Source: Paenibacillus macerans
GTDB lineage: Bacteria; Bacillota; Bacilli; Paenibacillales; Paenibacillaceae
DNA: 64,000 nt
Reading direction: 5' to 3'
Assembly (NCBI RefSeq): GCF_023715465.1
Contig: NZ_JAMBOE010000014.1
Span: 1-64,000, forward strand
Shown: in pieces, positions 52,829-60,942 of the stretch
Layout of the letters: every line of letters starts with the position of its first letter
How positions within the stretch are numbered: position 1 is the first letter of the stretch
Translations under genes and position numbers: made by a program
Notes under the pieces: generated by a model
The model's input: the letters and a program-made list of their open reading frames with translations, nothing else
The model's database searches: none
Told to the model about the DNA's origin: nothing

Positions 52829-53016
52829 ACCATCCGCGCCTCTACATCTCGCAAGAGCTCAAGGATTATGTCCGGGTCGCGAAGGGGATTGAACAGACCG
52901 AAGAGATTGTCGCGGAGGTGGCCGCCTGCCTGTTACGGATGTCAGCGCTCGACTTTCTCATTGATTGCGTGATGAATGATCCGAACGCCGGCGAAGAGTT
53001 CCGGGTTGTACGTTGA
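52801..53016 (+). CDS. 71-residue protein of unknown function
   Basis: MVKRYTDTVNHPRLYISQEL, then an acidic helix (QTEEIVAEVAACLLRM) and a C-terminal helix. No clear ribosome site precedes it, so it probably depends on translation of the 54-codon gene it overlaps. It is last in the row of tiny genes. Phage or plasmid origin is inferred. Confidence 0.5.
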   Translation: MVKRYTDTVNHPRLYISQELKDYVRVAKGIEQTEEIVAEVAACLLRMSALDFLIDCVMNDPNAGEEFRVVR

Positions 53017-53202
53017 TTCCGCGCTCCTTGTTGCATCTATTATAAGGTGCCAGCCATTTTAATTTTTTTATTGAATTAAGTTGGTAAAAGCTGTAATGTG
53101 TTACTATCTATATACGAATAGGCAATCCTTCACTGGCCATAACTTTAACCAAGATTAAAGGCTTAGAAGTAGTTGTTATGAGGCAAAGGAGATGGAACAG
53201 AT

Positions 53203-53346
53203 ATGATTAGTGTTCAGGAACGTTTAACTGAAGTAAATAAAAGAGTTGATTCGATTATTGATGATATCTGGGTAAAAGCAGAACTAAATTACAAAAAACA
53301 AGAGGCCGAGTACAATAACAAAAAGTGCTTCATCACGAGAAAATGA
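53203..53346 (+). CDS. 47-residue coiled-coil-like peptide
   Basis: AAAGGAGATGG lies upstream. The product MISVQERLTEVNKRVDSIID, then WVKAELNYKKQEAEYNNKK, is strongly helical and charged. Its stop lies 9 bp before the 185-bp repeat element, which may have truncated it. No family is recognised. Confidence 0.4.
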   Translation: MISVQERLTEVNKRVDSIIDDIWVKAELNYKKQEAEYNNKKCFITRK

Positions 53347-53355
53347 GAAAGTTCG

Positions 53356-53539
53356 CTAACGGTTGTGATTGAGCTTATTTGGCCGAAAGGACGGGACTTC
53401 AATTTCTAACGGTTGTCATCGCGCTTATTTGGGTGAAATAGGCACGAATCCGCAGAAATACGGCAAATAAGCTCTGTCGCAACCGTTAAAATTATTTTCC
53501 CCTACAATTTAACGAAATAACGTCGTTTACAACCGTTAG
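53356..53539. repeat. 185-bp palindromic element, copy B
   Basis: CTAACGG starts at 53356 and 53406. The inverse CCGTTA(G/A) ends at 53489 and 53539. Spacing is 50 bp in each arm, and the total of 184 bp matches copies A and C. The unit CTAACGGTTGT, then GCGCTTATTT, is clearest here. Confidence 0.85.
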
Positions 53540-53567
53540 AATGACGGCCCCGCTATTTTGAAACGGT

Positions 53568-53611
53568 AAAACGCCAGACTGGCAGAATCCCACTGCAGTT
53601 TTGGCGTTTTT
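53568..53611 (+). terminator. rho-independent terminator
   Basis: AAAACGCCA, a 25-nt loop and TGGCGTTTTT. It ends any rightward transcript from the tiny-gene row. Confidence 0.75.
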
Positions 53612-53718
53612 ATGCATTCACGCAACTTGTTATTTAAGGAGCCTTAGCAGGAGGGAGGTCACGACAATAAAGCGCAAAAATGCAAACCCTAAAGCTAAAG
53701 CCCAAGCTCCAAAATAAA

Positions 53719-53740
53719 GAAGGACCCTTGCGGGCCCTTC
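53719..53740 (-). terminator. GC-rich hairpin, leftward terminator
   Basis: GAAGGACCC, TTGC, GGGCCCTTC; on the minus strand TTCTTTATTTT follows. It probably ends leftward transcription from yjzC. The stretch 53741–54004 shows no credible gene. Confidence 0.6.
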
Positions 53741-54004
53741 CTGGTTGACGGCGAACTGGATTTTTGGAAATCTTTTCACACAAGCCAGAGAACCATTCGA
53801 TACTGCCTTAGCATACGCGGATTGGAGAAGAGGGGTCTTATCCAACCCGCGCTCTTACGTTTCTACAAGCAGTGACAAGATACTCCTGATGGTTTGTTTC
53901 CTGCGGATTGATCCAACGGAACCACACCTCTCTTGCTCGCCGTCTGAGTATATTATGTGTGGGTTCCCGTTTTTTATACGGAGCAAAAAATTGGAAATTC
54001 ATCC

Positions 54005-54202
54005 TTAATGAACCCGCGCTTTTTCTTCCTTTTTCCACTTCCGGTTTTTGTTCGTGGTTTCCGGGAATTTGTCGCCTTTTTCAAGCGTTATCCGCTTGGG
54101 GTTTTCAATTTGCGTATGGAAGCTGCGTCCTTCGCTGACTTCAACGTATACGCCGGGATTGGGGGCTCGCTGTCCTTCTTCAAATTCGGTTTGTTCACCC
54201 AT
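54005..54202 (-). CDS. yjzC: YjzC family protein
   Basis: A 65-residue protein: EGQRAPNPGVYVEVSEG, then PKRITLEKGDKFPETTNKNR and WKKEE. This matches the small YjzC family of Bacillales, known from sporulating cells and of unknown function. AAAGGAGG lies upstream of the ATG. Confidence 0.82.
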   Translation of the reverse strand: MGEQTEFEEGQRAPNPGVYVEVSEGRSFHTQIENPKRITLEKGDKFPETTNKNRKWKKEEKARVH

Positions 54203-54380
54203 TGCAGCTTGTTGCCTCCTTTCAGTTCTTTTGAGGAATGATGTAACGTTTTTAGGTTATGTGGCGGGATTCTAATTTAAACCCAAAGTCTGATTTACAA
54301 ATTATAGAATAAATAGTACTATAAGCAAGGAAACTGGAAAATTAAATTGAGTTTCCGTGCGGGTAGAGATTAGTTGGAGA

Positions 54381-54944
54381 ATGGAGGGAGGCAGGCTGCG
54401 GGAACGGATTATCGAAACAGCTTCTCAGCTTATTGGCCGGCATGGTCTGCGGAGGTTTACGCTTGACGATTTGGCCGCACAGCTTGGCATCAGCAAGAAA
54501 ACCATATACAAGTACTTTTCGGGGAAGGACGAAATCATTACTGTCTTTTTCGATGAGGTGTTGGGGAGCGATCGAACCAGTACGCTTCAGGAAATGGACA
54601 AAGCCACGGAATGGCGGGATCGATTTCGCGCTGTCGTATTTTCCTACCATAAATACAAATTGCCTTTACCCGTTATTGAAGAAGCGCGCCTGATCTATCC
54701 CCGGGAATGGGAAAAGGTGGAGGCGTACCGCCGCTTTAAAGTGCGTCTGCTTACCGATTTATTAAACGGGGCTGTACAGCAAGGCTTGCTAAGGCCGACG
54801 ATTCGTCCGGAAATTCTCATCTATATGATTGAGAAGACGAGTTCCATCATCTATGAGCACCATTTTCTCCAGGTTCATGGTTTGACCTTGAAACAAGCTT
54901 GGGAAGAAGTGTATCAGGTTCTGATGAAAGGAATTTGCGAATAA
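54381..54944 (+). CDS. TetR family transcriptional regulator
   Basis: A 187-residue TetR-type regulator. The HTH is RERIIETASQLIGRHGLRRF, then TLDDLAAQLGISKKTIYKYF; the C-terminal ligand domain has no recognisable signature. The ATG at 54381 gives a normal short lead before the first helix; a GTG eight codons upstream is possible. It lies 15 bp before the GH3 gene and probably regulates the GH3–MFS operon in response to a small molecule. Confidence 0.88.
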   Translation: MEGGRLRERIIETASQLIGRHGLRRFTLDDLAAQLGISKKTIYKYFSGKDEIITVFFDEVLGSDRTSTLQEMDKATEWRDRFRAVVFSYHKYKLPLPVIEEARLIYPREWEKVEAYRRFKVRLLTDLLNGAVQQGLLRPTIRPEILIYMIEKTSSIIYEHHFLQVHGLTLKQAWEEVYQVLMKGICE

Positions 54945-54959
54945 AGGGATGATACAAAG

Positions 54960-56546
54960 ATGATTACGAAACAGCGCTTGACCGGGCAATTGTATGAAAA
55001 TTACAACGCTTTTCGTGAGTCACTTACCGACATTGAAAAAACACAACAAAATTTACTGATATCTATCATACGCAAAAATGAATCGACTGAGGTGGGACGC
55101 AGATACCGGTTTGCTCAAATCCGCGAGGCGGCTCAGTATCGCCAGGACGTACCGGTCAGAAGTTATAACGAATACGCCCCTGATTTGGAGGAGGCGCAGT
55201 GGAAGCCGGGGGTATTAACCCGCGATCCAATCTTTTACTGGGCAAAAACCAGCGGTTCATCCGGCACGGCCAAGCTGATTCCGCATACCCGGGAAAGCCT
55301 CGACGTGTGGTCTCGCGCCGCTATGCGCAATTTAATCGGGTATATGGAGTCCGGCGGCGGCTTATTATTGCCGCCCAACGGAAAGGTCTTATCGACGGCG
55401 GGGCCGAAGCGGATTGGGGAAATCAACGGGGTCCCGGTCGGCTATATTTCCGGGATCATGAGCTCCTATCACCCAAGGCACAAGGATATCAATCCGGTTC
55501 CCGATTCGGTGATGGAACTGGACAATTATGACCGCAGAATGTTTGAAACGGCCAAGTACGCGCTAAAGCATAATATTGTCGGCATTGGCGGGATTACCAG
55601 CTTCTCGCTAAACTTATTGAATTATATTAAATACCGGAGCGGCAGCTTGTTTTCGTGCTTGCCCGAATACCGTGAGACGGTGCGGGCGGCGATGGACGGT
55701 GATGGCAATATCGATTTATTGAAGCTGTGGCCCAACTTCCGGGTGATGTTGTCTACCGGCGTACTTTACGATACGTTTATTCCGCAAATCCGGCAATTGT
55801 TGGGCGACGGCATATGGGTCAGCGATTTTTATTCCGGCACCGAAGGGGCGTATGGTTGCGTTTATTCTGAACAGGACCCGGGGCTTACGCTGAACGCGGA
55901 TTTGTATTACTTTGAATTTCGCGACCTGGAAAGCGGCAGCGTGTGCCCCTTGGCGGACGTGAAGCGGGACGTGCCTTACGAAATGATCATTACGAACTCT
56001 AATGGATTGTACCGCTATACCACGGGTGATGTGGTGAGATTCGTGTCGGCCAATCCGCCGCAGGTCAAAGTCGTCGGACGGACGGTGTCCATGGTCAATA
56101 TAACGGGGGAGAAGCTGAACGAAGCGGAGATTGCCCAAGCCGTAAATCAGGCTGCCGCCAGGCTTAAGCTGAAAGCGGGACCTCATCTGTTTTTTGGCTG
56201 GATGGACCAAGATTGCTTCGTTCATCATTGTCTGGGAATTGAAATGGGGGCGGTTCTACCGCAAGAGACGATGAACGAATTCATGGGCTATTTTGTGGCT
56301 GCTTTGAAAGAAATCCGCATTGCCTACCGCAACTATTCGCAAACGATCATTAAGCCGCCGCATTATGTACAATTCCGGCCGGGGACGTTTGCCGCATTGG
56401 AGCGGCAAAGAAGCGAACAAACGGGAATCACAGGCCACATTAAAGTTAAGGCTGTAGTTTCACCGCAATTTTTCCGGGATCATATCGATAAATCTTGGAT
56501 TGTCAATCAAGATATGCCGCAGGATTGGGAGCAGACGGTTCAATGA
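54960..56546 (+). CDS. GH3 family acyl-adenylating (amido synthetase-like) enzyme
   Basis: A 528-residue member of the GH3 branch of adenylate-forming enzymes. The phosphate loop reads KTSGSSGTAKLIPHT, the second motif DFYSGTEGAYGC and the third GLYRYTTGDVVRF, in the order of plant GH3 enzymes. These activate a carboxylic acid with ATP and join it to an amino acid (for example indole-acetic acid or jasmonate). Its 3' end overlaps the MFS gene by 4 bp, and a TetR gene precedes it. The acid and amine are unknown; the exporter implies that the product, or a toxic precursor, leaves the cell. Confidence 0.87.
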   Translation: MITKQRLTGQLYENYNAFRESLTDIEKTQQNLLISIIRKNESTEVGRRYRFAQIREAAQYRQDVPVRSYNEYAPDLEEAQWKPGVLTRDPIFYWAKTSGSSGTAKLIPHTRESLDVWSRAAMRNLIGYMESGGGLLLPPNGKVLSTAGPKRIGEINGVPVGYISGIMSSYHPRHKDINPVPDSVMELDNYDRRMFETAKYALKHNIVGIGGITSFSLNLLNYIKYRSGSLFSCLPEYRETVRAAMDGDGNIDLLKLWPNFRVMLSTGVLYDTFIPQIRQLLGDGIWVSDFYSGTEGAYGCVYSEQDPGLTLNADLYYFEFRDLESGSVCPLADVKRDVPYEMIITNSNGLYRYTTGDVVRFVSANPPQVKVVGRTVSMVNITGEKLNEAEIAQAVNQAAARLKLKAGPHLFFGWMDQDCFVHHCLGIEMGAVLPQETMNEFMGYFVAALKEIRIAYRNYSQTIIKPPHYVQFRPGTFAALERQRSEQTGITGHIKVKAVVSPQFFRDHIDKSWIVNQDMPQDWEQTVQ

Positions 56547-57808
56547 ACGGCATCGGCAAACGCACGACAGAAGGTTTTACAAGAGCAGGGCTGGCTTTTC
56601 TGCTTATCCTTAGCACCGCGGTCAGTATCCGGCAGGTTGCAATGACGATGGTGATGCCGTTTATATCGGTTTATTCCAAATCGCTGAGCGGATATACGCC
56701 GACGCTCGCCGGGATGGCGCTGGGCATATTTGGTCTGGCGCAGGCGGTTTTCCAGATTCCGTTCGGATTATGGAGCGATAAAATCGGCAATAAAAAGGTC
56801 ATTTTGATCGGATTTTCCCAGGTCATCGTCGGGCTTGTCCTCGCTTATTACGCCACCAGCATCTACTGGCTGATTGCGGCCCGCGCGCTTCAGGGGAGCG
56901 GGGCGGTCATAGCCGTGGTATTTTCCTGGATATCCGCCGGGTTGGACGAACGGCTGCGTCTGAAGGCGATGAGCATCGCGAGCGCTAGCATCGGCTTTGC
57001 CGCTGCGGCTTCATTTGCCTTCGGACCGATGGTGCACCGGATATTGACCGTTAACGAAATGTTTTTGGCATGCGCCTTGATTATTGCCGTAAGCTGGCTG
57101 CTTATTTTGTTCTTTTTAAAGGAGCCTGAGAGGGAGTCAATGGGGACGGCGACAGGCCAGCACGCAGGGGATAAGGTTCCGCTCGGTTTAAAACCGTTGG
57201 TGAAGGGGTTGCTGAAAAATACGGCTTACTTAAAATTAAACGCAGCTGCCTTTATCAACAATTATGTTATGGTCGCCGTGTTTTACATTGTTCCGATGTA
57301 TCTGCAGACGATTACGGGAACGGACGGAATGTGGAAGGTGTTTATGCCGGCGGTGGCTATAGCGATCATCGCTTTAAAATTTTTCGGGCGAATCGCGGCC
57401 AAAGGGTACCGCTATATTTTGCTGCAGGCCGCTTTTTTGCTCTGCGCCGTCGGTATCGCTTTGTTCTACAAGCCGAGCTACGGGTTTATTTTGGCGGGAA
57501 GCGTATTGTTTATGGTTTGCTACATCTGTGTGTCCACGATCGCCCAAAGCTGCGTCAACGATATGGCCGACGCCGGCTATCGGGGGACGACCAACGGGAT
57601 CTTCAACAGCATCCAGTATCTAGGGTCATTTATCGGCTCGCTCGTTACGGGCGCCGCTTGGGAAATCGGGCCCCATCTCGCGCTGGCCATAACGCTGGCG
57701 GTTGCCGTCTTGGGGATTGCCGTGATGCGGGGAACTTACGGTGCGAAGTCCAATAAATTCAAAGATTTGACGGGTGCGGGGAAAACGGAAAGCCAGGGCG
57801 GCCGTTAA
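56543..57808 (+). CDS. MFS transporter
   Basis: A 421-residue major facilitator with 12 predicted helices. The loop 2–3 motif is FGLWSDKIGNKKVILIG and RALQGSGAVIAVVFSWI lies in helix 4, features of drug:H+ antiporter-like exporters. The ATG overlaps the GH3 stop (ATGA), so the two are translationally coupled. It probably exports the GH3 product. Confidence 0.9.
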   Translation: MNGIGKRTTEGFTRAGLAFLLILSTAVSIRQVAMTMVMPFISVYSKSLSGYTPTLAGMALGIFGLAQAVFQIPFGLWSDKIGNKKVILIGFSQVIVGLVLAYYATSIYWLIAARALQGSGAVIAVVFSWISAGLDERLRLKAMSIASASIGFAAAASFAFGPMVHRILTVNEMFLACALIIAVSWLLILFFLKEPERESMGTATGQHAGDKVPLGLKPLVKGLLKNTAYLKLNAAAFINNYVMVAVFYIVPMYLQTITGTDGMWKVFMPAVAIAIIALKFFGRIAAKGYRYILLQAAFLLCAVGIALFYKPSYGFILAGSVLFMVCYICVSTIAQSCVNDMADAGYRGTTNGIFNSIQYLGSFIGSLVTGAAWEIGPHLALAITLAVAVLGIAVMRGTYGAKSNKFKDLTGAGKTESQGGR

Positions 57809-57828
57809 ACCGCAGCAGACTGTATCTC

Positions 57829-57849
57829 GGGGCCGCTTCGGCCCTTTTT
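57829..57849 (+). terminator. terminator of the TetR–GH3–MFS operon
   Basis: GGGCC, GCTTC loop, GGCCC, then TTTTT. Confidence 0.75.
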
Positions 57850-57968
57850 AGGCTTATGCTTGCAGTAGCACGGGCAATTTGGTATATTAATATGGTGCGA
57901 GTTTACGCTCGCTCCTTGCTCCCAAGCGCAGTAATTTGGGGGCCATAGTCCAAGAGGAGGTGAATCAG

Positions 57969-58253
57969 ATGCGCAAATATGAAGTGATGTACATTATTCG
58001 TCCTGACGTTGAACAAGAAGCTGTTCAAGCTACAGTCGAAAAATTCCAAGGCATCATCCAAAACGGCGGTGAAATTACCAAACACGATGTAATGGGCAAA
58101 CGCCGGCTTGCGTATGAGATTAACAAGGTTCGCGACGGAATTTACGTGCTCGTAAATTTCACGGCTACCCCTGAAGTGGTTGCCGAGCTTGAGCGGATTT
58201 TGAAGATTTCCGACGAGGTTATCCGTTATCTCATCACGAAAGACGTAGCCTAA
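57969..58253 (+). CDS. rpsF: ribosomal protein bS6
   Basis: A 94-residue protein: MRKYEVMYIIRPDVEQEAV, GKRRLAYEINKVRDGIYVL, then RYLITKDVA. AGGAGGTG lies 6 nt before the ATG; the earlier in-frame start at 57936 has no site. It is the first gene of the rpsF–ssb–rpsR operon. bS6 binds next to bS18 in the 30S platform. Confidence 0.97.
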   Translation: MRKYEVMYIIRPDVEQEAVQATVEKFQGIIQNGGEITKHDVMGKRRLAYEINKVRDGIYVLVNFTATPEVVAELERILKISDEVIRYLITKDVA

Positions 58254-58296
58254 TTGTTCAAGTTTGAGTAAACACTTCCCGAAGGAGGGGATTTGA

Positions 58297-58794
58297 TTGT
58301 TGAACCGTGTCATTCTAATCGGACGTCTTACCCGGGATCCCGAGCTTCGCTATACGCCTTCCGGCGTGGCGGTAACTCAGTTTACGATTGCGGTGGACAG
58401 ACCGTTCACTTCGCAGGGGGGAGAACGGGAAGCGGATTTCATTCCGGTGGTCACCTGGAGGCAACTTGCCGAAACTTGTGCGAACTATTTGCGCAAAGGG
58501 CGGCTTACGGCGGTGGAAGGACGTATTCAAGTACGGAATTACGAAAATAACGAAGGCAGACGTGTATACGTAACCGAAGTTATTGCCGACAATGTCCGTT
58601 TCTTGGAGTCGAATCGCGAAGGCGGCTCAGGTGGTGGAGGCGGCATGCGGGAGGAGCCTCCGTTTGGAGGCGGCGGCAGCAGCAGCGGTGGCAACAACCG
58701 CAGCGGCGGCGGATTCTCGCGCAGCAATCAAGATGATCCTTTCTCCGATGACGGGAAACCGATCGATATTTCGGATGACGATTTGCCATTTTAA
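58297..58794 (+). CDS. ssb: single-stranded DNA-binding protein
   Basis: A 165-residue SSB with the OB fold (LNRVILIGRLTRDPELRYTP; DFIPVVTWRQLAETCANYL), a Gly-rich linker and the acidic tip ISDDDLPF that binds replication and repair partners. It starts at TTG with GGAGGGG upstream. Confidence 0.97.
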   Translation: MLNRVILIGRLTRDPELRYTPSGVAVTQFTIAVDRPFTSQGGEREADFIPVVTWRQLAETCANYLRKGRLTAVEGRIQVRNYENNEGRRVYVTEVIADNVRFLESNREGGSGGGGGMREEPPFGGGGSSSGGNNRSGGGFSRSNQDDPFSDDGKPIDISDDDLPF

Positions 58795-58815
58795 TTACGG
58801 AAAGGACTGAATAGC

Positions 58816-59085
58816 ATGAGCTTCAAACAAAGAGAAGGCGGAGACGACAAGAGACCGGCTCGCCGCGGCGGCCGCAACAAACGTCGTAAAGTGTGCTACT
58901 TCACTGTGAATAAAATTACTCACATTGATTATAAAGACACTGAGCTGTTGAAGAAATTCATCAGCGAACGCGGTAAAATTTTGCCTCGTCGTGTAACGGG
59001 CACCAGCGCGAAGTACCAACGCCTTTTGACGGTTGCCATCAAACGCTCTCGTCAAATCGCATTGCTTCCTTACACTACGGAATAA
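58816..59085 (+). CDS. rpsR: ribosomal protein bS18
   Basis: An 89-residue basic protein: KRRKVCYFTVNKITHIDYKD, then RVTGTSAKYQRLLTVAIKRS. It is of the Cys-containing type. It closes the rpsF operon. Confidence 0.97.
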   Translation: MSFKQREGGDDKRPARRGGRNKRRKVCYFTVNKITHIDYKDTELLKKFISERGKILPRRVTGTSAKYQRLLTVAIKRSRQIALLPYTTE

Positions 59086-59102
59086 TCGGCAAGCTGAAAG
59101 CG

Positions 59103-59138
59103 GCAGCCGGAACCTACATGGTTCCGGCTGCTTTTTTT
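59103..59138 (+). terminator. rpsF–ssb–rpsR terminator
   Basis: GCAGCCGGAACC, TACAT, GGTTCCGGCTGC, then seven T, 17 bp after the rpsR stop. Confidence 0.95.
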
Positions 59139-59212
59139 GTGACTACATTTTTTCCGGCGGAGTAGAGGGCGAAACGCAGGTAGAGAGGGGAGGAGGAGAG
59201 AAATCTGGGGGG

Positions 59213-59397
59213 CTAAGGGACACCAGAGCCGTTACTTGGGGGAAAACAGCGTTTTGCAAAATGTTACGGACACAGATGCACTTATTTAGCTCAAATCGGC
59301 CTGGATGAACAGGTTTAGAGCGAAATAGGGACGTTGGTGTCCGTTAGGCTGGGAAATACCCGGGAAATGGGCGGATAAGGTCGCTGGTGTCCGTTAG
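59213..59397. repeat. 185-bp palindromic element, copy C
   Basis: CTAAGGGACACCAG (59213) and GTTACGGACAC (59264) form the left arm. CCGTTAG ends at 59347 and 59397 in the right arm. The 50-bp period and 185-bp total are the same as copies A and B, with GGACACC in place of GGTTGT. The rest of the rpsR–CBM gap (59398–59707) holds no gene. Confidence 0.8.
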
Positions 59398-59707
59398 AGC
59401 AGCATCCACAGATTAGAAAGTCCGAACCAAAGACGCGGTACTTCTGCTCATGAAAGAAGGGGAAGAGTTCTCGTAATAGAACCGATGAAAGAATAGGTAT
59501 TTGTACAAAATATGTTACTTATTTACTATTTACATAAATTTCTACCAGAGTTATTCTATGGATAGGAAAAGATTGGCTTTCAGAAAACAACAAAATGGTT
59601 TCGAAGTGTTGAAGGAGGGATGAAAGGACAATAAAGCCTACAAATATATGTTTTCCTTGTCGTTTCAGACTCAGGTGTGAAGATTTAAAATTAGAGGAGG
59701 TAAAATT

Positions 59708-60475
59708 GTGAAAGCAATAAAAAAAATATTTGCTGGATTGATGATGTTTACTCTGATTTTTGGTGTATCTTTTGCTGGATCGGCATTTGCGAGCGGAGAC
59801 GAGGTCAAGCTTATTGACTCGGATGTCAGCGTTATTTATAAACCTGGATATGTCGGATTCAGCGGCAATATTGAAGTTGCTAATCTGGGACCCGTGAAGA
59901 ATGTAACTGTCCATTACACGACAGATAACACAAATTGGTATGATACGAGTGCGAATTACGTAGGCCCGACGGATGTAAACCATGAGAAATGGCGTTTTAG
60001 CATTTCCACAAATGGTTCTACAACAGATCATTCTGAGTTGAAGAATCTGAAATCCATAAAATTCTCAATCAAATACGAAGTGAATAACCAGACCTATTGG
60101 GATAACAACGGGTCAGCGAATTATTACAATGAAGTGAATAGTACAGTTCCCCTTAGATCCGTGATTTTGGGATCACCAAATGTGCTTAACGCCAATAGTA
60201 CTCTGAGCAATGGTGAATTTAGCGGAAATATCTATGTGAAAAACCTGGATCCTACGAAAACCGTGAAGATACGGTACACAACGGATGATTGGGCAACGAC
60301 TCAAGAGGGCTACGCCACTTATAATGGCTCCTTGAATAATTTCAATAGTGTTGAAAACTGGAACTACAGTTTCAATGTTCCGGGTGCTGCCAATGTTAAA
60401 TATGCGATTTCGTATACAACCGGTGGGCAAACGTATTGGGATAATAACTATGGCCATAATTACGAGGTATTCTAG
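59708..60475 (+). CDS. secreted protein with two CBM21-type starch-binding domains
   Basis: A 255-residue protein with a Sec signal peptide (cut near GSAFA). Two tandem modules of about 105 residues follow, each with FSGNI(E/Y)V, VTVHYTTDNTNWYD or VKIRYTTDDWATTQ, and a closing QTYWDNN…NY. These are the hallmarks of CBM21/CBM53 carbohydrate-binding modules, which bind α-glucans. No catalytic domain is present. AGAGGAGG lies upstream. It could help hold starch at the cell or bind a cell-surface glycan; the role is inferred. Confidence 0.85.
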   Translation: MKAIKKIFAGLMMFTLIFGVSFAGSAFASGDEVKLIDSDVSVIYKPGYVGFSGNIEVANLGPVKNVTVHYTTDNTNWYDTSANYVGPTDVNHEKWRFSISTNGSTTDHSELKNLKSIKFSIKYEVNNQTYWDNNGSANYYNEVNSTVPLRSVILGSPNVLNANSTLSNGEFSGNIYVKNLDPTKTVKIRYTTDDWATTQEGYATYNGSLNNFNSVENWNYSFNVPGAANVKYAISYTTGGQTYWDNNYGHNYEVF

Positions 60476-60495
60476 TTCATTTTAATATACAATAA

Positions 60496-60544
60496 AAGCA
60501 GGATCACAGGCGGATTATTGTTCTGCTCTGTGATCCTTTCTTTT
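60496..60544 (+). terminator. terminator after the CBM21 protein gene
   Basis: GGATCACAG, an 18-nt loop and CTGTGATCC are followed by TTTCTTTTC. Confidence 0.85.
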
Positions 60545-60750
60545 CTCTTGCCCCAGAAGGGAGGGGAAATTGGCCAGGTTTTCTAACATACTTACCCTGA
60601 GATTGAACGATATCAATCGATGCGATACGACAAAATGTGATTATTTTATAGACAAGCCTAGTCGTATCTTGTCATATTGATGTAATATGTGTCAAAAACT
60701 AGTAATCAATTATGTTAGTTATATGTAATAAAACATAACTCATAAAACGT

Positions 60751-60764
60751 TGTAAGCGTTCTAT
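60751..60764. promoter_or_regulatory. possible catabolite-responsive element (cre)
   Basis: TGTAAGCGTTCTAT resembles the CcpA cre consensus (TGWAANCGNTNWCA) with mismatches at the end. It lies in the AT-rich leader of the peptide transporter operon (60545–60942), which otherwise shows no gene. Confidence 0.35.
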
Positions 60765-60942
60765 ACGAACTTTTGATTTATATTTTTTGAAAAATTTGAT
60801 AATTAAGGAACCAACAGTTTGCTAAAAAAGATATTGACGTAAGATATTTTCACATGTATTATGATCAATAATTCAACTGAGATTTTTTGCCATTTGAGGA
60901 TCGGCTTCAATTACATAATTCAAAAGGAGGAGTCACTGCATC

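Noticed and set aside
53745..54241. Overlapping plus- and minus-strand frames around yjzC
   Set aside because: Several mutually overlapping frames without ribosome sites; only yjzC has a recognisable family and a good site.
57893..57968. Autoregulatory bS6:bS18 leader RNA before rpsF
   Set aside because: A short hairpin is possible, but I could not find the CCG-bearing loop that defines the known leader.
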